Positions 16,852-24,773 of a DNA stretch of 29,250 bases are shown in pieces. The notes beneath the pieces are model-generated. The model worked only from the letters and a program-made list of their open reading frames with translations, did not search any database and was not told the DNA's origin. The first letter of the stretch is position 1. Each line of letters opens with the position of its first letter. The stretch covers positions 1-29,250 of IMG/VR virus record IMGVR_UViG_3300025085_000128, one strand, 5' to 3'. A program made the translations under genes and the position numbers. The stretch is from a virus.

Positions 16852-18654
16852 TCATAGTCCCAACCGCCTGTCTAAGTTCTTAATGCGTTCCTCCGCATTC
16901 TTAATTCCTTGAGGGGCAGTGTCCCTGCTATCTCGTTCGGTTGAGGACATGTGGTGGGCACCTTCAAACCGCTTCACATCGGTTGGGCTTTTGCCCTTGC
17001 CGGAGGTGCGCCGACTCTTGAGTCCTAACTGTGATAAACCAACACGCCGAAGTGGTTTCAAATCTGTGCCGTATGTTGTTCGCATGGCTTCGGGGATGGG
17101 TTCCTGCCCATGAACTGGATCTGCTTCTGTTCTTTTCAAAATGTCGTCCATTGTTGGAGGTAAGAGCCAATTGCTGGTTTGAACCGGCCCGCCTCCGTCC
17201 GGTGGTGCGGGTGCGGCGTTGGTTGCGCCCGGTGGAGGTGGGGGTGGAGGTGGTGCTTCTTTGTAGGAGAATTGGAGGATGCCTTGATCGTCACGGAGTT
17301 TGGCATCATAGCCCGCTTGCTTCATTTGAAGCATATTGCGAATCGCCATTTCATCACGACGCATAACCATGATTTCGTCTTCTTCTTCGTGTGGGTGTAG
17401 GGACATTTCCCATTCATCAATTTGTAATGCTTGGAGCAACAACGGGAATAATCGCTTGTTGTAAAGGTTTTGACTGGCCGCAAGGGCACGATTCGTGACA
17501 ACAATTTGCATACCTTCATTGTTCAATCCGCCGCCGGAAACATCGTTCATAAAGACATTTGATACACCAAAGAATGATGAAATACGCTGTCGTATGTCGT
17601 CTTTGATAGGAATGTATTGGAGTTCTTCAAGTGTGTCCATCATACGGACATACTCAAGACCACCACGACCACTCTCCGTTTCAACACCAACGGTGGGAAT
17701 GTAGTTCGGGTCACGCTCAAGGTGTTCCTGTATGTTTCGTGCTGTTCGTTCCACCGTTTCAAGGTTGGACGATTTAATCACCATAACACCTCTTGGCATT
17801 CTTCGCTTTTGATATGCAGAATAGACATAATTGTCCATTGAAATGAGTGTGTTCACTTGACGCCATAGTGTGGCGACAGGAGAGCGACCATAGAGTTTAG
17901 ACGGCGACCATTTGCTGATGTGGATAACTTCGCCTTCGGTATAGACTTGACCTGCGCCCACACCAGCGAGGTTGATGTAATGAACTGGCACGACTGGCAA
18001 CCCAGTCTTAGGACACTTCTCGTCCTTGTTGCCTGTTCGGAATGAACGGTCAAGGAGGCTGGTGTATTGCTTGCCACCACGAACACCACGCTTGTCAGCG
18101 ACAATACGCATGAAAATTGGGTCAGCACGGGTTATTTCTTTGATGCGATAAAATTGCGGCTTGCCCGTTGTAGGATCCACGAAGTATTCTTTTGTGAGTA
18201 TGATGTAAGCATCGTCAACGATATTCAAATCCATTTCAATTTCACGGAGAACTTCAAGGAATGATTGAGCCATTCTGTTCTCGGAGTTCAACAAAGCGTC
18301 GGCATAATCCAATTGCGCTTTGTCAGCCGGTCGGACTTCGCCACCGCACTTCAAACAGGAGTCCACTTCTTTTTGGTATTCCTCTTCGCACTCTCGGCAT
18401 TTTGAAACGAACTTTGGTTTCCAAACCCAGCCTTTGCGGAAACATTCTGTTGCGAGGTGTGTAAGAATAGAACGGAGGACAAGACATTCAAAAGAAGCCG
18501 CATAGAGGGCTGGGATAGTGATTCCCTGCAAAAGTGCTGGTTCTTGAACGCCGCTTTGAAACAAAGGCATTTCGGGCGTGGGTGTTGAATGGCGTTCCAT
18601 ATCCACACCAAGTGCGGCGAATAATCGGTCAATGCGTTTCTTATCGGCGGTCAT
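16852..18654 (-). CDS. Portal protein with zinc-ribbon insertion
   Basis: This 600-residue protein starts at ATG 18654 with the strong site GAGGTGATTGTCA; it overlaps the end of the upstream gene by 14 bases. It fits an HK97/SPP1-type portal: N-terminal helices and LVLRSILTHLATECFRKGW near 59-76, a wing/core region (VDDAYIILTKEYFV, YRIKEITRADP), a stem-like VIHISKWSPSKLYGRSPVATL, and a crown-side helix region later. Four cysteines (C86, C89, C100, C103: CREC and CLKC) form a zinc-ribbon-like insertion in the N-terminal part, not usual in classical phage portals. The C-terminal 120 residues carry a Pro8 run and are probably disordered. It forms the ring for DNA passage and sits after the terminase, as expected. 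Confidence 0.85.
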   Translation of the reverse strand: MTADKKRIDRLFAALGVDMERHSTPTPEMPLFQSGVQEPALLQGITIPALYAASFECLVLRSILTHLATECFRKGWVWKPKFVSKCRECEEEYQKEVDSCLKCGGEVRPADKAQLDYADALLNSENRMAQSFLEVLREIEMDLNIVDDAYIILTKEYFVDPTTGKPQFYRIKEITRADPIFMRIVADKRGVRGGKQYTSLLDRSFRTGNKDEKCPKTGLPVVPVHYINLAGVGAGQVYTEGEVIHISKWSPSKLYGRSPVATLWRQVNTLISMDNYVYSAYQKRRMPRGVMVIKSSNLETVERTARNIQEHLERDPNYIPTVGVETESGRGGLEYVRMMDTLEELQYIPIKDDIRQRISSFFGVSNVFMNDVSGGGLNNEGMQIVVTNRALAASQNLYNKRLFPLLLQALQIDEWEMSLHPHEEEDEIMVMRRDEMAIRNMLQMKQAGYDAKLRDDQGILQFSYKEAPPPPPPPPGATNAAPAPPDGGGPVQTSNWLLPPTMDDILKRTEADPVHGQEPIPEAMRTTYGTDLKPLRRVGLSQLGLKSRRTSGKGKSPTDVKRFEGAHHMSSTERDSRDTAPQGIKNAEERIKNLDRRLGL

Positions 18655-20059
18655 TGACAATCACCTCTTTCCATTCATCTAATCCGTCAATTGAAGTGTT
18701 CCATGCTTTGAGCATTGACACTTGATCTTCGGGAATTGCTTGCTTAAAGGCGATGATACGACCTGCGTTTTCATTCCCTTCAAGTGCTGAAAGTAAAATG
18801 GCCGCTTCGGAAAATTGCTTTTCTAAATACGGCAGTGCGACTTTAGCCGCCTCATAAACGGCTCGATCTCCTTCAATCAAGAACTGGCGACCCTCCCACA
18901 TAATACTCTCCACACCCAATTCCTTCTTCAAAACATTGGTGTAATCTTCGGCACGCTTTGTGCTAAACGGTAGGGTAAGACGGGGTATTCCGCTTTTTGT
19001 TATGGACATTTCACCACCAACCTCCCACAGATTCCCGATAAACGAGTCAATTCTCTTCAAGAATACTGGTGGTTTGTTGGCTCCATAATGGAGTGTTCGA
19101 TCATCGTATTTGGTTCCCTTGCCCACCACCTTCATGTCATACAAATGACCGTATGTTTTGATGAGGCCAGCGACTTCGGCAGTGGTCGCATCCACACCAT
19201 AACTGGTGATGGTTGCGGCATTCATGTCACCGTGCTTTTGCAGTGTGTTAAGACATTCTTTGAGAACACTTCTTTCCCTGCGGCTCAAGCGGTTTTCAGC
19301 ATTCAATCTATCATGCCACGCTTTCCAAATCGTTCGGCATTCGTCTTGGCTTTGGGCTTTTTTAACACCCGCCACTGTTTTCCTTAATTGATATTCCAAT
19401 CGTTCGGGATAAATGGTGAGAAGGTTGAAGTCGTTGTCTTGTAGTTCCAAAAGCCCCCAATCGTTTTCGTCCCACCAGTCAAATGATTTTAGCACAGCAT
19501 GTTGCTCTTGCCGCAACAATTCAACAACCGCCGGTATGGCTTCTGTTTCACCTGCTTTTTGAAAGAGGTCAATTAGATCTGAACCACTCATTCCTATTTC
19601 ATCTTTGAAGAAGGATTTGCTGACTCCCACGACGGGTGTGGCCGTAGTGCCGGGTTGTTCGGTTGGGTTGCTTGGTTGGTCGCCACCCTTCATGCCTGTT
19701 ATCTCGGAACCTGCGGTCGCTTGAGGTGGCATGGGTTGTCCTGTTGGCGGCGGGGTTTGTTGTTGTTGCTGTTCCGGCTGTTCCACTTCTTGCTCTTGCT
19801 CATTGGTTTCAATCTGCTGTTCTGTTTCAGCCAATTCCTGTTCCTGTTGCCTTTTCTGATCAAGAAGGCCGGTGATTTTTCCCTTTGCCGCATCCATGAT
19901 TTTTGGTGCGGCCATTTTTGCACCCTCCTTTGCGGCGATGGGTGCTAACTTTTTTGCGGCTGGTGCCGCTAATCGGGCGGCTCCGGCTAACAATGGTGCT
20001 AATTTGATAAGGGCGTCGTCCATTGAACGAACTTCGCTATCCCACATAATTCGTGTCAT
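18641..20059 (-). CDS. Terminase-portal linker protein with LAGLIDADG-like C-terminal fold
   Basis: This 472-residue protein starts at ATG 20059, overlapping the terminase stop by four bases (ATGA) with GGAGTGAAGT upstream. Residues 14-60 are Ala/Lys-rich helices and 65-105 a Gln/Glu coiled-coil and poly-Gln stretch; a Pro/Gly/Thr linker follows. A helical middle region (150-280) precedes residues 338-427, which show the helix-strand-strand-helix-strand-strand-helix order of a LAGLIDADG module: SFIGNLWEVGGEMSITKSG, PRLTLPFSTK, a helix EDYTNVLKKELG, MWEGRQFLIEG, and ALPYLEKQFSEAAILLSALE. The acidic residue usual at the end of the LAGLIDADG motif is replaced by Gly, so nuclease activity is doubtful. 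Location between terminase and portal suggests a packaging or head role. A chance fold resemblance remains possible. Confidence 0.55.
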   Translation of the reverse strand: MTRIMWDSEVRSMDDALIKLAPLLAGAARLAAPAAKKLAPIAAKEGAKMAAPKIMDAAKGKITGLLDQKRQQEQELAETEQQIETNEQEQEVEQPEQQQQQTPPPTGQPMPPQATAGSEITGMKGGDQPSNPTEQPGTTATPVVGVSKSFFKDEIGMSGSDLIDLFQKAGETEAIPAVVELLRQEQHAVLKSFDWWDENDWGLLELQDNDFNLLTIYPERLEYQLRKTVAGVKKAQSQDECRTIWKAWHDRLNAENRLSRRERSVLKECLNTLQKHGDMNAATITSYGVDATTAEVAGLIKTYGHLYDMKVVGKGTKYDDRTLHYGANKPPVFLKRIDSFIGNLWEVGGEMSITKSGIPRLTLPFSTKRAEDYTNVLKKELGVESIMWEGRQFLIEGDRAVYEAAKVALPYLEKQFSEAAILLSALEGNENAGRIIAFKQAIPEDQVSMLKAWNTSIDGLDEWKEVIVNDRR

Positions 20060-21492
20060 ACTTCACTCCACCCCAAGCGTTGCGACCATGCCGCCCCATC
20101 AAGGACGACGATGTTGTCCCTATATTCCTTTGTCGCTTGAACTGCGAGTGCAAGGGCAATAACTGTGTCGTCGTGCTTGCCCAGCGACTCCATTTTCCCG
20201 TTGGGCAACATAGTGAACATTGAAAGTTCATTGAGTAGGGTGTCCATCATGCGCCTTGTCCTGCCTTCGTCTTTGTAGGGCAAAATCAAATGACGCTGTT
20301 CAAAGTGCAATTGAAGTGAGTGCATAATCGCTTCTTTTCTCATGCGGCTCATGGTGAATGGTTTGATAGGTAAATCACTAATTTCTTTCAAGACTTGATG
20401 AAAGGCTTGAGCGAAATTGTTTGTTTCAAGTTCAACAATGACTGGGTTGAAACGAGCATTCAGTTCAATGATTTTGTCAATTTGAGAACTGAAATCCATT
20501 CCCTTTTCTCGGTGCATCCAAACGACCCGTTTGTGTCGGTTTTCGTCCATAGCCAAAACGCACATGCAAGTGTAGTCGGCTTTTCGGTCGGGGCTGATAG
20601 CAGGATCCCACCCGATGTAATAATTGACATTCTCATCAAAGTCGCCCGCATACGGGTCAAAGACAAAGGCATGGTCTTCGTCTTTACACGGATCAGTCAT
20701 GTCCACTGGGAATAGGCTTGATTCACTGGCAATAGGTTTGCACAGGTATTCACGGGTGAAAGCAATTGAAGTCATTTCACCACGGCGTTGTTGTAGTGCT
20801 TCAAGCGACCAGCGTTCGGGCCAAAGTGGATGGCCTGTTTCTTCGCTTATTGCTGGGTATTCGCCCACTTTGTAGCCTTTCAAGCCCTTGAGTTCTTGGT
20901 ATAAATCAGTGTATGAAAACGGAGTTCCGACGATACATAACTGTGCGGTGTGGTGGAGAACAGGCAGGAGGGCTGTGTAAAACCATGAAGCAATATGCGT
21001 CAATTGCGTAGCCGCTTCACTGGATAATATGTCGTCCAGCACTACAATGTCGGGGTGGGCACCACGAACTGCTTTGCCGACTGACATAGCCGATATTGAG
21101 GATTTGTTGGTGAACTTGAACTTCTGTTTCGCCCACCCACGCTTTGGTTTCAAATGTTGAAGTGTGGGTATTGATTCAATCAATTCGTTCATTTTCGCCA
21201 TGTGTTCAATGGACTGGTGTTGACTGTGTGAAAAGAATAATACTTCTGTGCCGGGGTTGTAAGCCATTTTCCATAACAAATACACCCGATAAAACACAGA
21301 CTTTCCGTGATCACGAGAAGCGATAACACATGTTTTGTTATGGTTCTCGCTCATATCAAACCATTCTTGGTGAAAGTCGGCGACCATGTAATTTTCTTCT
21401 TTTCCGCAAATGTCTTCAAAAAAATACTTGAAATCCCTGCGTCCCATCTCCCAATCCACTTGGCGGGCGAGATCTGCTACGGGGGCACTCAT
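20056..21492 (-). CDS. Terminase large subunit
   Basis: This 478-residue protein most likely starts at ATG 21492, with CGGTGA five bases upstream; an in-frame GTG at 21501 is an alternative. Both enzyme halves are visible. ATPase: Walker A-like ASRDHGKS (about 58-65), Walker B DIVVLDDI (148-155) and coupling motif CIVGTPF. RNase H-like nuclease: first acidic residue in YIGWDPAISPDRKADY (D296), second in VIVELETNNFAQAF (E355), third in GKHDDTVIALAL (D441 or D442). This motor cuts concatemeric DNA and pumps it through the portal. Its gene lies just before the linker protein and portal. Length is normal for the family. Confidence 0.92.
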   Translation of the reverse strand: MSAPVADLARQVDWEMGRRDFKYFFEDICGKEENYMVADFHQEWFDMSENHNKTCVIASRDHGKSVFYRVYLLWKMAYNPGTEVLFFSHSQHQSIEHMAKMNELIESIPTLQHLKPKRGWAKQKFKFTNKSSISAMSVGKAVRGAHPDIVVLDDILSSEAATQLTHIASWFYTALLPVLHHTAQLCIVGTPFSYTDLYQELKGLKGYKVGEYPAISEETGHPLWPERWSLEALQQRRGEMTSIAFTREYLCKPIASESSLFPVDMTDPCKDEDHAFVFDPYAGDFDENVNYYIGWDPAISPDRKADYTCMCVLAMDENRHKRVVWMHREKGMDFSSQIDKIIELNARFNPVIVELETNNFAQAFHQVLKEISDLPIKPFTMSRMRKEAIMHSLQLHFEQRHLILPYKDEGRTRRMMDTLLNELSMFTMLPNGKMESLGKHDDTVIALALAVQATKEYRDNIVVLDGAAWSQRLGWSEV

Positions 21493-21497
21493 GGCGT

Positions 21498-23750
21498 TCA
21501 CCGGCCACTCGCTTCTCGTATGTCGTCAACAGGTATTTTGAATATATCCTCTAAGGTTGCGGCGTTGTTATACACCGCCGATTGAGCCGACTTGTTGCCG
21601 TTTCTTGCGGCCTCCATAATTTCGCTGATGTCGCTTTCGGATGCACTGCCGCTGATACTCAAACCGTATTCTTTTTCGGGTGCGCTTTCTTCACTTGGCT
21701 CGTTTTTTTTTGCTTTTGCGGCCTGTCGTGTTCTTGAACGAGCCGCCGCTTCACCCAGTCCTTCAATAGCGGCTTTCTTTGGATTCTTGGTGCGCTTGCG
21801 TGCTGGCTTTGCTTTGTTGGCGAACGGTTTGCTGGGGTTTTCCCCTGCCTTTCGCTTTTCGTCAAGTGAGTTCACCCTTGCGAGAGCCGAGCCTTCCTTT
21901 GGCTTGGCTTTGGAGGTTGTTGCCTTCACCTTCGCCGCACCCTTCTTTGGCTTGGCTTCAATCCTTTCAGCCCCTTCACCAATTTCCATTTTAGGTGCTT
22001 TTTTGGAGGTTGTTGCTTTCACCTTTGCCGCACCTTTCTTTGGTGCTTCTTCTCGCATTTCTTCGGTGCCTTCAAGTGCGCCTTTCTTGTTTGCTTCGGC
22101 GACTTCTTTGCCTTTGTCGGTATTCTTCACAGCCTTTGCGGCTGGGCTTTTCTTAGCCTTCTTTGGTGCGGCCTTCTTTGGAGGTGCTTTTTCTTGCTGT
22201 TCCTCCGGCATGACATTGTATTTTTCGTTTCGCAATTTTTCCCTGCGCTTTGTTTCCATCAAGCGGTTATTTTTTCCTCTTGCTCTTGGATCTTGCTTGG
22301 CCTTGTCGCCTTCGCTTCGGTTGTTGACTTCATTGAATCCTGTGCGTGCTTTGGACGGGATGCCAGCCATTTCACCGGGTTTGTTTTCTCCGGTTGATTC
22401 GGGCAATTGTCGGTTTTCGGGTGCCACCTTTGGTGCTGGCAACGCCTTTCGTGGTATTTCTGTCCCAGTTCGTGTCGTAGCACGGGGTGATTCCTCCTGC
22501 CCGCCATATTCATTTCTCATTGACCGTGCCCAATCGGTGTATTCCTCTTCGTCCATGCCCTTCATCCAATCGGGGTTTTCGTCTTCCTGTTCCCCCACAT
22601 ACGGAGGGTCAGTCATTAGCATTTGCGATTCCTCCAACCGTTGAAGGGCTTCCGGGTTTCTTTCCTCCGCATTCTTAGATGCCCTCTCCTTGTAAGAAAG
22701 TGCATCCTCATTTTGCCGTTCTTCGGTCATTTCCTCCTGTCCCCCTATATACGGAGGGTCAGTCATTAGCATTTGTTGAGGTTCAATTTCAGTATTGAAG
22801 TCGGGAGGCAGTTCTTCTCGTTCCTCTAATCCGTTCATTTGACCGAACGGATCACTGAACTCTCGTTGTTCCTCCACTGGTGCTGGGGCTTCGGATTGGG
22901 GTTGCCTCATCGGTTGTTCCTCCACACCAGCAAAGCGGTTATAGAAGTCGTTGTCCACTGGCTCACGCATAGCGTCCATGCCAGCGTCAACAGCAGGTTT
23001 CCTCTCCTGTGCTTCTTGCATAGGCGACGGCCATGCTGATGGGGTCATTTTGTCCCTTGTAGCGGCTCGGAGGTCGTTGCCTTGCTCGGCTTGTTGAGTT
23101 TGTTGGGTTTCGGCTTCTCGCTGTTCCCGAAGGGCATTCATTCTTTCCCATTCGGCTAAATCGTTTCCGCCAGCATCCATGTTATTGCGAACCCAGTCCC
23201 TTGTTGGGAACTCTTCTTCACGGCTCCCATATCGGTTCCATGATCGAAACGACGGAGGGAGTTCGGCTCTTGGTGTGTCCATAAATGAACGCTCGTCAGC
23301 CGGTGCTGGTTCCTCTTGAAGTGAAGGTGGAGTGCTTTCGGTTTGTTGGGAGGGTGTTCGTTTGAATCTGTTCATAAAATTGCCAATGCCTTGCTTGGCT
23401 CGGCCAAACATTCCCGTCTTGTTTGGATCACGGGTTTCTTGTCGCCCTTGACGGAAATTAGCCCCCATGCCTTGTGTTGGCCCATCCAGCGATGCACCCT
23501 CGTTCATTTGACCGAACGGATCGGCTGGTGCTGGTGAAGACTGTGTGCGCTCTTGCACTTGTTGTTGTCGTTGTTGGTTTCTTTCGTTTTGGTAGCCTTG
23601 CATTAAACCGTATGGATCGTCAGCGGGTGCTTTGACAACATGGTTCCACACATGCGAGAAAAGTGCATCATGCGGTGGTGCTTTGCGTAGTGGTTCTTTG
23701 CCCAGCATTTCAGCACGGGCTTTGAGTAGCATGTCGTCGTATCTATCCAT
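21498..23750 (-). CDS. Long disordered protein with histone H1-like Lys/Ala repeats
   Basis: This 750-residue protein starts at ATG 23750 with AAGGTGATTTCAA; the upstream TGA is inside this site. Residues 28-48 hold a short motif (HVWNHVVKAPADDPYG) similar to ones in two other proteins of the window. Residues 60-480 are Gln/Glu/Pro/Arg-rich with internal repeats: DPFGQMN twice and QMLMTDPPYI/V twice. Residues about 500-690 are Lys/Ala/Pro-rich like histone H1 tails, with PKKGAAKVKATTSK twice. The last 50 residues may fold (SDISEIMEAARNGNKSAQSA). Being directly upstream of the large terminase, this is the usual small terminase position, but no such domain is visible. A DNA-condensing or internal head protein is an alternative. 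Confidence 0.6.
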   Translation of the reverse strand: MDRYDDMLLKARAEMLGKEPLRKAPPHDALFSHVWNHVVKAPADDPYGLMQGYQNERNQQRQQQVQERTQSSPAPADPFGQMNEGASLDGPTQGMGANFRQGRQETRDPNKTGMFGRAKQGIGNFMNRFKRTPSQQTESTPPSLQEEPAPADERSFMDTPRAELPPSFRSWNRYGSREEEFPTRDWVRNNMDAGGNDLAEWERMNALREQREAETQQTQQAEQGNDLRAATRDKMTPSAWPSPMQEAQERKPAVDAGMDAMREPVDNDFYNRFAGVEEQPMRQPQSEAPAPVEEQREFSDPFGQMNGLEEREELPPDFNTEIEPQQMLMTDPPYIGGQEEMTEERQNEDALSYKERASKNAEERNPEALQRLEESQMLMTDPPYVGEQEDENPDWMKGMDEEEYTDWARSMRNEYGGQEESPRATTRTGTEIPRKALPAPKVAPENRQLPESTGENKPGEMAGIPSKARTGFNEVNNRSEGDKAKQDPRARGKNNRLMETKRREKLRNEKYNVMPEEQQEKAPPKKAAPKKAKKSPAAKAVKNTDKGKEVAEANKKGALEGTEEMREEAPKKGAAKVKATTSKKAPKMEIGEGAERIEAKPKKGAAKVKATTSKAKPKEGSALARVNSLDEKRKAGENPSKPFANKAKPARKRTKNPKKAAIEGLGEAAARSRTRQAAKAKKNEPSEESAPEKEYGLSISGSASESDISEIMEAARNGNKSAQSAVYNNAATLEDIFKIPVDDIREASGR
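22589..22775 (-). repeat. Pair of direct DNA repeats (about 36 bases, 150 apart)
   Basis: Two nearly identical segments, about 22589-22625 and 22739-22775, share ACGGAGGGTCAGTCATTAGC plus flanks. They encode the repeated peptide QMLMTDPPY in the long disordered protein. Near-identity at the DNA level indicates a recent duplication or gene conversion inside the gene. Confidence 0.75.
22831..22853 (-). repeat. First copy of a 22-base palindromic direct repeat
   Basis: CGTTCATTTGACCGAACGGA, plus two further matching bases, occurs here and again at 23501-23522. It contains an inverted repeat (CCGTTC and GAACGG around a short loop) in this copy. It encodes DPFGQMN in the disordered protein. It could be chance coding duplication rather than a site with its own role. 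Confidence 0.7.
23501..23522 (-). repeat. Second copy of the 22-base palindromic direct repeat
   Basis: This copy is identical over 22 bases to the copy at 22832-22853 and encodes DPFGQMN again. Here the inverted repeat is shorter by one pair (CGTTC and GAACG). Confidence 0.7.
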
Positions 23751-23756
23751 TTGAAA

Positions 23757-24773
23757 TCACCTTCTCATTTGTTTGCGTAGCATAATATGTTCAATTGAAC
23801 GGTGAATACGATCTGCGGATTTTTGGGCTTTGCCGAACATTGGGTTCGCCACTTGGTTGCCCATGAAGCGTTGTTGCATGTTATTCTGTGCTTGATTGTA
23901 GCGTTGTGTTTGCGCCTCGTTCTTTTTGTTGGCTTGGTTGCGAGCCATGATTCCTGTTGACCCCATACCGCTTGTTAATCCCATTGACAATACATCGGCA
24001 ACCTTTCCACCAAATGAACGGTCTTTCATCCACGATTGCTTTTCGCCGCCTTTTCCGGCTTGAATTGCTTGAGCGTCAGCACCGAACGCCATGTTCTGTG
24101 CCATTTGTTGCATGTTGTTTGCTGGTGCCGCCGCTGGTGCCGCCGCTGGTGCCGCCGCTGGTGCGCCTCCTGCCGGTGCGGCTCCTGCCGCTGGTGCTGG
24201 TGCGGCTCCTGCTCCACCTGCTCCTGCTCCACCTGCTCCTGCTCCACCTGCTGGTGCGGCTCCTGCTCCTGCTCCACCTGCCGGTGCGCCCCCTGCCGGT
24301 GCGCCTCCTGCTGGTGCGCCCCCTGCTGGTGCGGCTCCTGCCGCTGGTGCTGGTGCGCCTCCTGCCGGTGCGGCTCCTGCCGCTGGTGCTGGTGCCCCTG
24401 CCGCTGGTGCTGGTGCCCCTGCCGCTGGTGCGGCGGCGGCTGGTAGTGGATTTCCGACCTTAGCGTTCATAGCGTCCAATTGTTCAGTTTCTCTCCCTTT
24501 CCTGCGTTTATCACTGATTTGATTTGCATAAGCATCGGCATCTCCACCGAATGATGCTTGAGCCGTTGCTCCTAATTGGTTGAACTCGCCTCTTGCTTTT
24601 CGTCTTTCGTTGGCATCGCCGAGGCGGTTCGCCACCCCTTTTGCACTTTGAATAGGATTCATCATTCCCCTTTTTGCGGCATCCCATTTTGCCCCTTTCT
24701 CAAAAGCCTCTCTTTCAGCAAGCATTCTCGCTCTTGCCATTCTGTCTGCACTGAACTCACGCTTACTGATCAT
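23757..24773 (-). CDS. Ala-Gly-Pro repeat protein
   Basis: This 338-residue protein starts at ATG 24773 with AAGGTGACTTTCA; it overlaps the upstream gene's end by 11 bases. Residues 1-100 are basic and helical (ISKREFSADRMARARMLAER). Residues about 110-218 are almost purely Ala, Gly and Pro in short irregular repeats such as GAPAPAAGAPAPAAGAAPAG. Residues 220-338 are helical with Met/Gln/Asn and end in a basic helix (SADRIHRSIEHIMLRKQMRR). The repeat would form an extended, flexible or elastic linker between two folded or helical ends. No family was recognised; internal virion protein is a guess from the operon. Confidence 0.62.
   Translation of the reverse strand: MISKREFSADRMARARMLAEREAFEKGAKWDAAKRGMMNPIQSAKGVANRLGDANERRKARGEFNQLGATAQASFGGDADAYANQISDKRRKGRETEQLDAMNAKVGNPLPAAAAPAAGAPAPAAGAPAPAAGAAPAGGAPAPAAGAAPAGGAPAGGAPAGGAPAGGAGAGAAPAGGAGAGGAGAGGAGAAPAPAAGAAPAGGAPAAAPAAAPAAAPANNMQQMAQNMAFGADAQAIQAGKGGEKQSWMKDRSFGGKVADVLSMGLTSGMGSTGIMARNQANKKNEAQTQRYNQAQNNMQQRFMGNQVANPMFGKAQKSADRIHRSIEHIMLRKQMRR
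24120..24440 (-). repeat. GC-rich tandem repeat coding for Ala-Gly-Pro
   Basis: On the plus strand the stretch is built from units such as GCTGGTGCGGCTCCTGCC and GCTCCACCTGCTCCT, in irregular 6-24 base blocks. Unit lengths are multiples of three, so length changes stay in frame. Composition differs sharply from flanking DNA. The reverse strand also reads open, which is a by-product of the repeat. Confidence 0.85.

Noticed and set aside
21592-22644. 350-residue plus-strand open frame opposite the long disordered protein
   Set aside because: It is antisense to a Lys/Ala/Glu-rich gene whose codon use leaves the opposite frame open; its hydrophobic translation is a mirror of that composition and it lacks a ribosome binding site context.
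22589-22775. DPPY motif suggesting a DNA methyltransferase
   Set aside because: The motif occurs twice in short repeats of a disordered, Glu/Gln-rich region without any SAM-binding motif or folded domain around it.
24091-24522. Plus-strand Ala/Pro-rich open frames over the tandem repeat
   Set aside because: The reverse complement of the repeat also codes for Ala, Gly and Pro; this is a composition artefact.
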